35,145 nt of DNA from Holophagaceae bacterium (lineage in GTDB: Bacteria; Acidobacteriota; Holophagae; Holophagales; Holophagaceae), in contig JANYJQ010000142.1 in NCBI GenBank assembly GCA_025358435.1, positions 1 through 35,145 of the forward strand, read 5' to 3'. Position 1 is the first letter of the stretch. The number at the start of each line of letters is the position of its first letter. Below, piece after piece: positions 17,066 through 27,145 of the stretch. A program made the translations under genes and the position numbers. The notes below the pieces were generated by a model. The model was not told the origin of the DNA. It did no database searches and was given only the letters and a program-made list of their open reading frames with translations.

Positions 17066-19624
17066 CTATCTAAAGGCTGGATCCCTCTGGGCAACCTTGT
17101 GTTTGCCTGTGTGAAGTTTGTCGGCGAGATCCACCAGCGGCCTAGCCTCGGTCTTCAACCCTAGCTTCGCCAGGGTCCGGGCCATGAAATAGAGGTTCAC
17201 CGAGGTCACACGTTTCTCGTTATGGCGCCGGGTATTCCAATCCACGGCTTGGCAACGGCGAAGAAAGGCCCCATAAACCGCGAGGGTCGCTTGGACATCC
17301 TTGGCGGCGGCCTTCACAAGACCTTGCAGTAGCACCTGGTTGGAATGTTCCGAGGGCCATTCGGAACTCAGATCTGCGGCATAACGCTTCACAGCCTGCG
17401 CATCGCCCCGTTCAAAGGCGCAATAGGCATCCAGGCTTTTCAACACCGTAGAGCCTGGGGCCTCCTTCAGTCCCTTGGCAATGCGGGCCTCAGCCTCGGG
17501 CGCCCGGCCCATCCACAAAAGAGCATCCGCGGCGGTAACGTAGGCGAACTCCTTCGAAGGATTGAGCTCAATCGATCGATCGGCATGGCGCAAGGCGTCT
17601 TCCAGATCGCCGTCGTTCTGCAGGAGCACGGCATAGCGGTAATGGGCCTGTGGATTATCCGGATCAAGCGTGAGGGCTTTTTCGAAATAGCGGCGGGCAA
17701 CGAGGTGGTTTTCCTCGCCATCCAGCCCCGCGAAGGTATCCGCCAGAACGTGGTAGGCCCGCGTGTCACCTGGATCCATCCGGATGGCCTCAAGGGCGGC
17801 CTTGCTCGCACCATCCACATCCCCTCGGCGCAGCTTGATGGCAGACAGCGCACGGAAGGCCATCTCATTATGGGGATCCAGCTGGATGGCCTTTTCCGCG
17901 TGGGCTTTTGCTTCTGTGAACAGGTCCTGGCCCTCGTCGAATTTGCCCTGGCTCAAGGATCTCGTGCTGCCCAATTCCGAAAGGGTCCAGGCCAAGGCAG
18001 CATGGGCGGGAGCATAGTCAGGTTCCAGGTCCAAAGCCTGTTGCAGCATGGATTTGGCCAGCACCAGGGAATCCATTCCACCTTGGGTGAACAGGGCGTT
18101 ACCTTTGATGAAAAGCTCCCTGGTGCGCGGATTCCTGGCCCGGTACCGGATGCCGCCATCGTCGCTGCTGAGGCCCATTTCTCTTGGCAACCGACGTTGC
18201 AATTCGTCCTCGATTTCAAGCAATTTGGCCTCGGATCCCTGCACTGAAAACTGCTTGAGCACCGTGCCGCTGGCACTATCAAGAATTCGGATGCCCATCC
18301 GCACCCTGCCTTCCACCAATTGATAGGTCCCCTGCACCACCCATTCGGCATTCAGAACCTTGGCCAGCTGGCCAAAGGCGCGGAGGGGTTGCCCGGGAAC
18401 CTCGCCCAGCTGATGCATGGCCTCGGTGATCCGCAGGCGATCCACCACCAGGACATCCTCCCGCGCCACAAGGCCCGAGGCCATGGCATCTGCAAAACTG
18501 CTGCTGAGCCAAGCTTGTGATTCGTCGCCCGTGAGCATTTCCACTGGCAGGATCGCCACCACACGGCGGCCTTTTGCGAAATCCGTGGTGGAAGCCGACC
18601 GCGCCATTCCAAGACCGCTTTCCGGAGTGCGGGTCCGCCACCACGTATAAGCTCCGCCAACCATCAGCAGCAATGCCACCGCGAAGGCTATAAGCCAGAA
18701 ACGCCGAGGCTTGCCGATGGCTGGAACGCCAGACCGGCGGACCCTCTCGGTGGGCACTCCCGAAAAGAACGGCGTCATCTGCGTGGCTTGGCCTTCCTGC
18801 AGGGCTTCCACCACAACCTGAAGGGTAGGGAATCGTTCTTCGGGCACTTTTGCCAGCATCCGCTCGATCACCAACCCGAGATTCAGGGGCAGATCAGGCC
18901 TGGCAGCGCGCAGGGGCGTGGGTTGATCCTTCACCACGGCGAACAATGTCTCCACCAAGGTCGCCCTCATGAAGGGATGCACGCCCGAGGCCAGCTCATA
19001 GAGCACGACGCCAAGGGAGAACTGGTCACTGTAAGGCTCTACGGCCCACCCATTGGCCTGCTCGGGGCTCATGTAGGCCGGGGTGCCTTGGCTGTAGCCC
19101 GGTGCGGTGCGTTCGACGAGGGTGGCGTGATGGCCCGTGGGCCCGTTCAACGGCGTGGACGACTGATGCTGCGCGATGCCGAAATCCAGGATCTTCAACA
19201 TTCCTTCGTTGTTCAGCACCAGATTGTCGGGTTTGATATCGCGATGGACGAGTCCCTTTTGATGGGCATAGTGCAGCGCGGATGCCGCCTGCATCGCGAT
19301 GCTCGTCAGCAGAGCCCCTTCAACCTGCTTCTTTACAAGGTGGCCCAGGGTCTGCCCGACGACCAATTCCATCGCGATGAAGGGAGTGCCTTCCACTTCA
19401 CCGGCTTCGTAGATATGGGCTATGTTGGGGTGGTTGAGCTGGCAGGCCATCTTGGCTTCTTTCAGAAGCGCGCGATGCCTGACTTCGTCTGCGTTGCGGA
19501 GGATCTTCAGGGCGACCTCGCGCTCCAGGCGCAGGTCCATGGCCCGCCACACGGTGCCCATGGCGCCTTCGCCCAGCCGTTCGATCAGGCGGTATGAACC
19601 GAATGTCTGAAGTTCGTTGTTCAA
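17066..19624 (-). CDS. Transmembrane Ser/Thr protein kinase with TolB-like and TPR regions
   Basis: YRLIERLGEGAMGTVWRAMD, HRDIKPDNLVL, DFGIA, GTPAYMSPEQ; TM helix near FWLIAFAVALLLMVGGAYTWW; C-terminal TPR repeats. Confidence 0.95.
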   Translation of the reverse strand: MNNELQTFGSYRLIERLGEGAMGTVWRAMDLRLEREVALKILRNADEVRHRALLKEAKMACQLNHPNIAHIYEAGEVEGTPFIAMELVVGQTLGHLVKKQVEGALLTSIAMQAASALHYAHQKGLVHRDIKPDNLVLNNEGMLKILDFGIAQHQSSTPLNGPTGHHATLVERTAPGYSQGTPAYMSPEQANGWAVEPYSDQFSLGVVLYELASGVHPFMRATLVETLFAVVKDQPTPLRAARPDLPLNLGLVIERMLAKVPEERFPTLQVVVEALQEGQATQMTPFFSGVPTERVRRSGVPAIGKPRRFWLIAFAVALLLMVGGAYTWWRTRTPESGLGMARSASTTDFAKGRRVVAILPVEMLTGDESQAWLSSSFADAMASGLVAREDVLVVDRLRITEAMHQLGEVPGQPLRAFGQLAKVLNAEWVVQGTYQLVEGRVRMGIRILDSASGTVLKQFSVQGSEAKLLEIEDELQRRLPREMGLSSDDGGIRYRARNPRTRELFIKGNALFTQGGMDSLVLAKSMLQQALDLEPDYAPAHAALAWTLSELGSTRSLSQGKFDEGQDLFTEAKAHAEKAIQLDPHNEMAFRALSAIKLRRGDVDGASKAALEAIRMDPGDTRAYHVLADTFAGLDGEENHLVARRYFEKALTLDPDNPQAHYRYAVLLQNDGDLEDALRHADRSIELNPSKEFAYVTAADALLWMGRAPEAEARIAKGLKEAPGSTVLKSLDAYCAFERGDAQAVKRYAADLSSEWPSEHSNQVLLQGLVKAAAKDVQATLAVYGAFLRRCQAVDWNTRRHNEKRVTSVNLYFMARTLAKLGLKTEARPLVDLADKLHTGKHKVAQRDPAFR

Positions 19625-19691
19625 ACGTGAATCCGAAAAGACTGAGTATAACGAGTGCTAGACTCTGCGTTTTCGTGGAGTCTTGGTGGAC

Positions 19692-20399
19692 ATGCCGTCC
19701 CAGAATCCGTACGAGCCACCCCGTTATGACGTTGATGGGTCACCAGAGCCCCCTTCCGCAGACGACCCAAGACCCATCCCTTTCGAGGATCTGGAAGGTA
19801 TTCCGGGCTTCTGGCGCCGTGTGGGCACCATGTTCCAACTGCTCTTCAAGACTCCATACAATCTCGTGGATCGCATCCCCGTCACGGATGGCCTGGGGGC
19901 GCCTTTGCGCTTCGCCTTGCTGTGTTCCCTGCCAATCACCCTGCTCATGGCCTTGATCGGAATCCTGCTGGCTGTGATGGGCGGCATCCTGGCGACCCAG
20001 GGAACCGCAAAGGGTCCCGAGGGTTGGATCTTTGCCGGCCTGGGGCTCTTCTACACCGTGCTGATCCCACTGTCGGTCCTCGCGGGATTCTTCGTGGGTG
20101 GAGTCCTGAGCCACTTCTTCCTGTGGATCTGGGGCGGTCTCCGGGATGGCCGGGGGCTTGGCCAGACCATGCGGGCCAACGGCTATTACCTGGGCTTTTT
20201 CATGGTCTTCTACCTGGTCCCGATTTTGAATGTCTTCGTGGCTCTGGGCGGCCCCGCCATCCAAGGCATCACCCTGGCGCGCCTGCACCGCACCGATACC
20301 TGGCGCGGCGTCTGCGCAGCCTATACGCCCCTTTGCTGCGGCTGCCTGGCTTATGCGGGGCTCATCGGGATCGGCGCAGCCATGGGCTGGTTCGAGTGA
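19692..20399 (+). CDS. YIP1-like multi-pass membrane protein
   Basis: 235 aa, 4-5 hydrophobic segments; Pro-rich N-terminus PYEPPRYDVDGSPEPP. Confidence 0.65.
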   Translation: MPSQNPYEPPRYDVDGSPEPPSADDPRPIPFEDLEGIPGFWRRVGTMFQLLFKTPYNLVDRIPVTDGLGAPLRFALLCSLPITLLMALIGILLAVMGGILATQGTAKGPEGWIFAGLGLFYTVLIPLSVLAGFFVGGVLSHFFLWIWGGLRDGRGLGQTMRANGYYLGFFMVFYLVPILNVFVALGGPAIQGITLARLHRTDTWRGVCAAYTPLCCGCLAYAGLIGIGAAMGWFE

Positions 20400-20415
20400 C
20401 AGGATGGCTATCGGC

Positions 20416-21015
20416 TCAGAACCGGAACGCCACTCCCACGGAGGTGTGGCTCAGATCAGCATCGTGGAAATCGCGTTGCGAGTTTGGCAACGATGTAAGC
20501 ATCTGCTTGGCTTCGATTCCCACACGGCTATTGATATGAAAGATGAATCCTACGGATAAAACGAAGGCGATCTTGTCCCCATACCCCTCGTCGGTGTAAT
20601 TGCTGGCCGGGGTGCCGACGCTGGAGGTGTAAGTTCGGCTCTGATACCAATGGGCGCCGCCAATACCGATGAGGAAATCCACACCCGGAGCTCTCGATGG
20701 GCCCATCCTGACCAGCCAATCGTAGCCAATGAAACGTGTGTCTGCGCTGATCACTTCAACGCCCGGATAGTCGCTCCGGCTCTTCCCTTCGAAATGGCCG
20801 ATTTCTATGCGCAATCGTCCTTCGACTTCTTCACCTTGACGGAAATAGAAGGGGATGCCGATGTTATAGCCCGCTTTGTAGAGCTTTCCTGCGGTGTCGG
20901 TGGGAAACATCATCTGGAGGTTCAATCCGAAGCGGTGGGAGGCCGGTTGCTCTTGGCTCTGAGCAGATAGAGCACAGGCGGCGCTTAGAAAGAGGACCGG
21001 CAAAGCTTTTCGCAT
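20416..21015 (-). CDS. Secreted/outer membrane beta-barrel-like protein
   Basis: Signal peptide MRKALPVLFLSAACALSAQ; alternating beta pattern; C-terminal SVGVAFRF. Confidence 0.7.
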   Translation of the reverse strand: MRKALPVLFLSAACALSAQSQEQPASHRFGLNLQMMFPTDTAGKLYKAGYNIGIPFYFRQGEEVEGRLRIEIGHFEGKSRSDYPGVEVISADTRFIGYDWLVRMGPSRAPGVDFLIGIGGAHWYQSRTYTSSVGTPASNYTDEGYGDKIAFVLSVGFIFHINSRVGIEAKQMLTSLPNSQRDFHDADLSHTSVGVAFRF

Positions 21016-21093
21016 GATATCTCCCAAAGATCTGAAGATCCCATACGACCACCTTCACACCATTCCCGCAACCCCGGCCCCTCTGGAATAACC

Positions 21094-21768
21094 CTAGTGT
21101 GGTTGGGAAAAGGGCCGCGGGCTCAAATAGCATTCCACTTCCCGTTGCACTTCCTCGGGTCCCAGTCTTCGCTGGATCGCTCCAGCTTCCAAGGCTTGCT
21201 TTGTGTCCCAGCGCTCCATGCCCTGGAAGAGGCGATCCGCGCCGGCCGCACCCAACACTTCCAGCAAACGGACGGTGCCGCCGAAGCCCGTGAGAATGCC
21301 ATGCAGCGCCGCCGGGTGTGAAAGCTTCAAGTGTCCCAGCTCTGATGAAGATCCGGCATCGACTCCCCAGCGTTCCTGACCGGCCAAGGCCAGATCGCAT
21401 CCGCCGCCCATTGCAGCGCCGCTGATCAGCGTAAGGGAGCGCCAACCGGGCCACATCAGATGCTCTATCACCCGTTGGCCACGGCGGGCAAAGGCATCGG
21501 CGGTGCCCGCATTCAGCAAGGACACCTCGTTGAGATCGGCACCTGCGCAGAAGTTGCGCCCGCGCCCGTGCATCCAGCCTGCGTCGCTCAAGCAGATTCG
21601 CCGCACACCGGACCATCTCAGGTCGATGAAGAGGAGGTCCAGGGCTTCGAGCAGATCCATCCTCAGGCGGTTTAGGCCATCCTTGGAAGTGAGGCCGATC
21701 CAGGCCCAGTCAACGCCGCGGACCATCATGAGGGATGTTGCCCCATTGAATTTGCGCTCAGGTTTCAT
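21094..21768 (-). CDS. Enoyl-CoA hydratase/isomerase family protein
   Basis: GRNFCAGADLNEV and SGAAMGGGCDLALAGQERW oxyanion-hole motifs. Confidence 0.9.
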   Translation of the reverse strand: MKPERKFNGATSLMMVRGVDWAWIGLTSKDGLNRLRMDLLEALDLLFIDLRWSGVRRICLSDAGWMHGRGRNFCAGADLNEVSLLNAGTADAFARRGQRVIEHLMWPGWRSLTLISGAAMGGGCDLALAGQERWGVDAGSSSELGHLKLSHPAALHGILTGFGGTVRLLEVLGAAGADRLFQGMERWDTKQALEAGAIQRRLGPEEVQREVECYLSPRPFSQPH

Positions 21769-22652
21769 GAAAGTCCCAGCTTTTCAAAAGCCGCATCCAA
21801 GGGCTCCAAATCTGGGTTCCAATGAGGCACATCCCCCAACTGATTGCGGAACCAGGTGGCCTGGCGTTTGGCGAAGGCTTGGGTCTCCTGGACGATTCCC
21901 AAGACCCCCGAGTGGCGGCTGCCCTCCACCATCGCCACCAAACCCAGGTAGCCCAAGGGCCTCAAGGCCTCCAGGTCGGCAAGATGCCCCGCTGCCAACA
22001 GGCGCGCCACTTCATCCTGCCAGCCCGATCTCATCTGCTCCGCCACTCTTTGCTCAACGCGCTTGCGCTGCATCTCGCGCGTTGAAAGCACGATGAGAAC
22101 CCTCCAGCCCTCGGGAACACCAAGCCGCACACCCGTGAGCAACGTTGAAGCTTTCAGTCCCGTAGCCAGATGAAGCGACAAGGCCCGGGTCACCCTCGCC
22201 CCGTCATTGGGGTGAAGCTCCGCCGCCCTCTTCGGATCCACCCCTGCAAGCACGCGATGAAGTCGCGGCACACCGAGCACCATGGACCAATGGCGAACTT
22301 TCGCAACCATGCTTTCCGGCACTTCGGGAAGGTCTGTCAACTGGCCCCATATCCCGCGGAGGTACAGCCCGGATCCTGTCACGAGCACCGGCTTGTCGAT
22401 GGACCCAAGCCACATCCTTACCTGTCCCCCGAACAGTGCGGGATTGGGCCGGGTGGAGAGCGGCAGCAGGCCATAACCCAGGTGGGGCGCTACGCCTTGT
22501 TCTGCTTCGGAAGGCTGGCCGGTTCCAACGGCCAAGCCGGTGATGGATTGAAACGGATCGCCATTGACGACGGTTCCGCCGACACGCCGGGCCACGGCTG
22601 CCGCCAGTCCGGATTTGCCGGAGGCCGTGGGACCCAGGATTGCGATCTTCAT
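21765..22652 (-). CDS. miaA: tRNA dimethylallyltransferase
   Basis: MKIAILGPTASGKSGLAAAVARR P-loop, VTGSGLYLRGIWGQL, QTQAFAKRQATWFRN; 4-bp overlap with the downstream ECH gene. Confidence 0.95.
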   Translation of the reverse strand: MKIAILGPTASGKSGLAAAVARRVGGTVVNGDPFQSITGLAVGTGQPSEAEQGVAPHLGYGLLPLSTRPNPALFGGQVRMWLGSIDKPVLVTGSGLYLRGIWGQLTDLPEVPESMVAKVRHWSMVLGVPRLHRVLAGVDPKRAAELHPNDGARVTRALSLHLATGLKASTLLTGVRLGVPEGWRVLIVLSTREMQRKRVEQRVAEQMRSGWQDEVARLLAAGHLADLEALRPLGYLGLVAMVEGSRHSGVLGIVQETQAFAKRQATWFRNQLGDVPHWNPDLEPLDAAFEKLGLS

Positions 22653-22708
22653 CTTTCCAAGGTAGCCGGAACCTCTTTGCCGGTCCGCCCACCTCTCAGA
22701 CGTCCCCG

Positions 22709-23065
22709 ATGAAATCCCGATTCCTGATCCTTGCGCTCCTGCCCTCCCTGGCCTTCGCCCAGGGGGTGGCTTTTCAACCGAATCCATGGACCTTGGTGGA
22801 CCGTTTCGGTCTTCGGATCTTTCCCCTGCAATCGCTTCGAGGGAGCGTGCCCGAGGCCACCGTCATCGTCGAGAGCGACTACCAGCCTCTTTTCACAGAG
22901 CGGGAGATCCGTTTCCTGGAGTTCCGGGCCGCGCTGCTGGCGGATCTGCGGATCCACTTGAAGAACAATGTCCCTTCACCTTCAGAAGGCGCCGGCGTCC
23001 CCGTGCGGTATGCCGGAAATGCGGTGCCGAGGATGTTCCCGATGGGCAGCCTGAACTGGCGGTGA
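22709..23065 (+). CDS. Secreted hypothetical protein
   Basis: Signal peptide MKSRFLILALLPSLAFAQ; 118 aa. Confidence 0.6.
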   Translation: MKSRFLILALLPSLAFAQGVAFQPNPWTLVDRFGLRIFPLQSLRGSVPEATVIVESDYQPLFTEREIRFLEFRAALLADLRIHLKNNVPSPSEGAGVPVRYAGNAVPRMFPMGSLNWR

Positions 23066-23083
23066 GCACGCAGCCTGCCGGCT

Positions 23084-23440
23084 CTACTGCCCGCCGCCTA
23101 GTTTCGGCAGCAACGCAGCCGCCCGGTCCCGGCTCAATCGCGCGGCTTCGATCACGCTCTGCAAAAGCGCTTCAGGCTCTTGATCCAGATCGAGCAAAGC
23201 CTCGCACTGGTCTTTGAGCCGTGCCACTTCCCCATCGCGGTCTTCCAGATGCCGTTCGGCGGCGGCCTGGAAGATGGATAAAAAACATTTCATCGCATCG
23301 CAAGCGGCGCTCAGCGTTGCTGCGCCGTTGCGGTGGTCGCCCTGAAGCGCCAATGCCGTGGCGAGAAAACGCAGGCCGTCCTCAAATCGCGCCTGGAGCG
23401 GGCCCGTAGCGCCTCTGGCGAACGCTTCAGCAGGCACCAT
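23084..23440 (-). CDS. Hypothetical helical protein overlapping the 3' end of purF
   Basis: 118 aa MVPAEAFARGATGPLQARFEDGLRFLATALALQGDHRNGA...; start overlaps purF stop. Confidence 0.55.
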   Translation of the reverse strand: MVPAEAFARGATGPLQARFEDGLRFLATALALQGDHRNGAATLSAACDAMKCFLSIFQAAAERHLEDRDGEVARLKDQCEALLDLDQEPEALLQSVIEAARLSRDRAAALLPKLGGGQ

Positions 23441-24818
23441 TGGACTCCGGCACCACTGGATATTCGCCCGTGAAGCAGGCGTAGCAGAAACCTTGGCCGC
23501 CGTCGGGATCCCGCACAGAGGCTTGCAGATCCTCCAGAGTGAGATAGCCGAGCGTGTCCGCATCCACGAAGGCGCGGATGGCTTCATTATCGCGGTTGAA
23601 GGCGATGAGCTGTTCGCGGCTGGGCGTATCGATGCCGTAGAAGCAGGAATGCGTCGTCGGCGGGCTGGAGATGCGCAGGTGGACTTCCTTGGCGCCGGCG
23701 GCCCGCACCAGCTCCACAATTTTTTTCGAGGTGGTGCCGCGCACGATGGAATCGTCCACCAGCACCACGCGCTTGCCCTCAAGCAGATCCCTGACAGGAT
23801 TGAGTTTCACCTTCACGCCAAAACTGCGGATGCTCTGCTTGGGCTCGATGAAGGTTCGGCCCACGTAGTGATTGCGGATCATGCCGAATTCAAACGGGAT
23901 CCCACTTTCCTCGGCATAACCCAGTGCCGCACTCATACCGCTGTCGGGTACAGGCACCACGAGATCGGCTGCCACCGGATGGCGCCGCGCCAACCTGCGG
24001 CCCATCTCGCGCCGCGTGGCCATGACGCTGCGGTCAAACACATTGGAATCAGGCCTTGCGAAATAGACATGTTCGAAAGAGCAGGGCTTGGGTTGGACCT
24101 TCGGCCGCGGAAACCTGGATTGCACTGCTGCGCCACGCACGATGACCAGCTCGCCCGGTTCGACCTGCCGCACATAGTTCGCACCCAGCAGATCGAAAGC
24201 GCAGGTCTCGGATGAAAAGACCACCGCACTGGCCAGTTCACCCATCGCCAGCGGCCGGAAACCGTGGGGATCCCGCACCGCCATGATGGCGTCTTCAGTG
24301 AGAACCAGCAGCGAGAAGGCCCCTTCGCATCGCTTCAGAGCTTCTATGACCGCATCGTCCACATTCGTGGCGTCGGCCCGGTTGATGAGTGCCAGGATGA
24401 TTTCCGAATCGCTGGGGCTGGTGAACGTATGCCCTTCCTGGATGAGCTCCGCACGCAGAGTCTCGGTGTTGGTGAGATTGCCGTTGTGGCAGAGCGCCAC
24501 TTGGCCGAACCGCCCGTGGATCAGGAATGGATGGGCGGCGCTCGCCACATTTCCGCCCGTGGTGCTGTAGCGTGTATGTCCTATGGCCGTGTCGCCCGGA
24601 AGTGAATCCAGGGTCGGCTGGTCGAAAATATCCGCCACATGCCCTTGCGCTTTATGGAGGAAAAGCTTGCCATTCTCCCGGGAGCAGATGCCCGCTGCCT
24701 CCTGGCCCCGGTGCTGAAGGGCGTAGAGCCCAAGGTAAGTCTGCCGCGCGGCTTCAGTCTGGGGAGAAATCCCGAATACTCCGCATTCGTCCCTAAACGG
24801 CATGGTCGCTCCAAACAT
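23427..24818 (-). CDS. purF: Amidophosphoribosyltransferase
   Basis: DECGVFGIS, YALQHRGQEAAGI, VLVDDSIVRGTTSKKIV; start 24818 or 24803. Confidence 0.97.
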   Translation of the reverse strand: MFGATMPFRDECGVFGISPQTEAARQTYLGLYALQHRGQEAAGICSRENGKLFLHKAQGHVADIFDQPTLDSLPGDTAIGHTRYSTTGGNVASAAHPFLIHGRFGQVALCHNGNLTNTETLRAELIQEGHTFTSPSDSEIILALINRADATNVDDAVIEALKRCEGAFSLLVLTEDAIMAVRDPHGFRPLAMGELASAVVFSSETCAFDLLGANYVRQVEPGELVIVRGAAVQSRFPRPKVQPKPCSFEHVYFARPDSNVFDRSVMATRREMGRRLARRHPVAADLVVPVPDSGMSAALGYAEESGIPFEFGMIRNHYVGRTFIEPKQSIRSFGVKVKLNPVRDLLEGKRVVLVDDSIVRGTTSKKIVELVRAAGAKEVHLRISSPPTTHSCFYGIDTPSREQLIAFNRDNEAIRAFVDADTLGYLTLEDLQASVRDPDGGQGFCYACFTGEYPVVPESNGAC

Positions 24819-24874
24819 AGATTCTATCTCGGAACCTTTGTTCCTCTTAACCGCATCCCAAGCCGGAGAAACCC

Positions 24875-25612
24875 ATGCCCAAACTGATTCACCTGGTTCT
24901 TCTTGCAGCCCTACCATGCGCTGCCGATGGCCTGACGGACCTACGCAACACCCTATCCAGGCTGCAAGGCGGCGAAACCATCCGCGCCACGGCTGATATC
25001 CAGAACTGGACCCAGGATGGCGAAGGCAAGAAGGGCCACGTCAAGCAGACACGCAGCACTGTGCAGATCGAAGACGGGCCCAACGGCCTGCGCCTGGGCT
25101 GGACCCCCCAACAGATCAAAGGCGCCCGCCAGGAAACGCAACTCAAGGCCGTGGACCCGGAAGCCGCCACACCCAACCTGGATTCTTTGAGTGCCCTCAA
25201 CGGCCTTGGTGCCGCCACCTTTCTTAGCCAGAGCGACCACCTGCTCCAGCAACTCAAGGGCGCCACGGTATTGGAGGATAGGCCCGACACCTGCCAGGGC
25301 AAACCCGCGCGGCTGGTGGTCTTCAAACTGGACCCGGTCGCCAGTTCCGAAGAGAAGAGCATGATCAAAGATCGCAAAGAGACCCTGAAGGTGTGGCTCG
25401 ACGGCAGCGGGGTCCCCCTGGCCACCGAACATGCCATCGCAATCAAAGCTTCGAAGTTCCTCATGAGTTTCACTGCTAACAACCGCGAGTCCCGCAAACT
25501 GACTGTGCTGGGCAGCCGATTGGTGGTTTCGAACGAAACCAAGGAAAGCAGCGGCTCAGGGATGGGTTTTTCGAATACTTCGAAGAAAGTGACGGCGCTG
25601 ACCTTTTTCTGA
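24875..25612 (+). CDS. Secreted hypothetical protein
   Basis: 245 aa with signal-like N-terminus MPKLIHLVLLAALPCAADG. Confidence 0.65.
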   Translation: MPKLIHLVLLAALPCAADGLTDLRNTLSRLQGGETIRATADIQNWTQDGEGKKGHVKQTRSTVQIEDGPNGLRLGWTPQQIKGARQETQLKAVDPEAATPNLDSLSALNGLGAATFLSQSDHLLQQLKGATVLEDRPDTCQGKPARLVVFKLDPVASSEEKSMIKDRKETLKVWLDGSGVPLATEHAIAIKASKFLMSFTANNRESRKLTVLGSRLVVSNETKESSGSGMGFSNTSKKVTALTFF

Positions 25613-25649
25613 TCCGGGATCTGCCCACGCGCCTTCCGTCGGGACTACC

Positions 25650-26936
25650 ATGTCAGCACCTGGGGGAGTCTTTGTGCTGAAGGATCTGTTCTCGTTCATC
25701 CCACCCGATGGCTTGAAGATCGTCCTGGTCCTTCTGCTGTCGTTCCTGGTGGGCTTGGACCGGGAAGAGCGCAGCGTCGAAGGCCACAGGGTGTTCGGCG
25801 GAGTCCGCACCTTCCCCATCATCGGCCTCCTCGGCTACGCCATGGCCTTGCTGTCCGGGGGGCAGGTTCTTCCCCTGGTGCTGGGGTTCGCGGTAGTGGG
25901 CGGATTCGGCATGGTGTCCTACTGGCACAAGCGCTCCGAAACAGATGAGGCCGGCACCACGACGGAAATGTCGGCGTTGGCGATCTACCTCGTAGGTGCC
26001 CTGGTCCTACGGGAACAGTACTGGATCGCCACCACCTTGGTGGTCATCCATCTTTTCTTGCTGGAGCTGAAATCCGGGCTCGAGGGCATCGCGAAGCGGA
26101 TGGCGCCGACGGAGGTCATCGCCTTCACAAAATTCATGCTGCTCACCGCTGTGATCCTGCCGGTGGTGCCGAACCGCGAATTCACTTCCTTCCAGATCAA
26201 TCCCTTCAAGACATGGCTGGTGGTGGTGGCCGTCAGCGCCGTGTCCTATGGCAGCTATGTTCTGCAAAGGATGCTGAAGGGACATGGCGGCGTATTTCTT
26301 GCCGCGCTGTTGGGTGGCGCTTATTCATCCACGGTCACCACATTGGTGCTGGCGAAGCAGGGAGCCCGCGAAAACCGTCCCCATGCGATCTCCGGGGGAA
26401 TTCTTGGCGCCTCGGGAATGATGTATCTGCGGCTGGCGGTGCTGGTGGGTTTATTCAACCAGGAGTTGATGTTCAAGCTGGGGCCGGCATTCTGCCTCCT
26501 CGGCTTGGCTGCGGTTTTCAGCGGGTGGCTGTGGTCGCGGAGGGAGGATGTTGTCGAGAATGGGGTGACCCAGATAGAAGCGACGCGCAATCCCCTCGAA
26601 TTGAAAGCAGCCTTTCTGTTCGCGGCCATATTCCTGGGCATGCTCCTCGTCACCCATCTCGCCGTGACCCACCTGGGCACGGGCGGCGTCTACTCACTGG
26701 CGGCCATCATGGGCCTTTCAGACGTGGATCCGTTCATCATGGGCATGACCCAGACCGCAGCGAATTCCACACCAGTTCATGTGGCTTCGATCGCAATCCT
26801 GATCGCGGCGTCAAGCAACAACATCATCAAAGGCTTCTATGCCCGCTTCTTCTCGGGCCTCCAAACTGGCAACTGGAGCCTGGTGATGCTCTTGATCCTC
26901 GCCTTGCTCGGATTGATCCCCGTCTGGTGGGTTTGA
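25650..26936 (+). CDS. MgtC/SapB family protein with DUF4010-type C-terminal domain
   Basis: LVGLDREERSVEGHRVFGGVRTFPIIGLLGY; many TM helices; ANSTPVHVASIAILIAASSNNIIKGFYA. Confidence 0.88.
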   Translation: MSAPGGVFVLKDLFSFIPPDGLKIVLVLLLSFLVGLDREERSVEGHRVFGGVRTFPIIGLLGYAMALLSGGQVLPLVLGFAVVGGFGMVSYWHKRSETDEAGTTTEMSALAIYLVGALVLREQYWIATTLVVIHLFLLELKSGLEGIAKRMAPTEVIAFTKFMLLTAVILPVVPNREFTSFQINPFKTWLVVVAVSAVSYGSYVLQRMLKGHGGVFLAALLGGAYSSTVTTLVLAKQGARENRPHAISGGILGASGMMYLRLAVLVGLFNQELMFKLGPAFCLLGLAAVFSGWLWSRREDVVENGVTQIEATRNPLELKAAFLFAAIFLGMLLVTHLAVTHLGTGGVYSLAAIMGLSDVDPFIMGMTQTAANSTPVHVASIAILIAASSNNIIKGFYARFFSGLQTGNWSLVMLLILALLGLIPVWWV

Positions 26937-27145
26937 CCAGGGATGAGGTGGTGAGGATTGAGGGGCGAGGGTCTGTAAGGTCGCGGCCAGGGGCCGCATC
27001 AACCAGCGCGCATAGGTACGACCCTCATACACGGGCTCACATGCACCATGGAAAACTCGACCTCTGTGCCGTCACACTCCTATCATCACCAAAGTTTCAT
27101 TCCTCGGGGTAGTCCCACGACTATGTGAAACTCATACCTCGAAAC

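Noticed and set aside
18788-19597. 269-aa plus-strand ORF
   Set aside because: Antisense to the kinase domain (HRDIKPDN, DFG) of the Ser/Thr kinase.
26983-26997. gcggcc-agg-ggccgc hairpin between convergent genes as a terminator
   Set aside because: Six-bp stem without a T-tract on either strand; insufficient to call.
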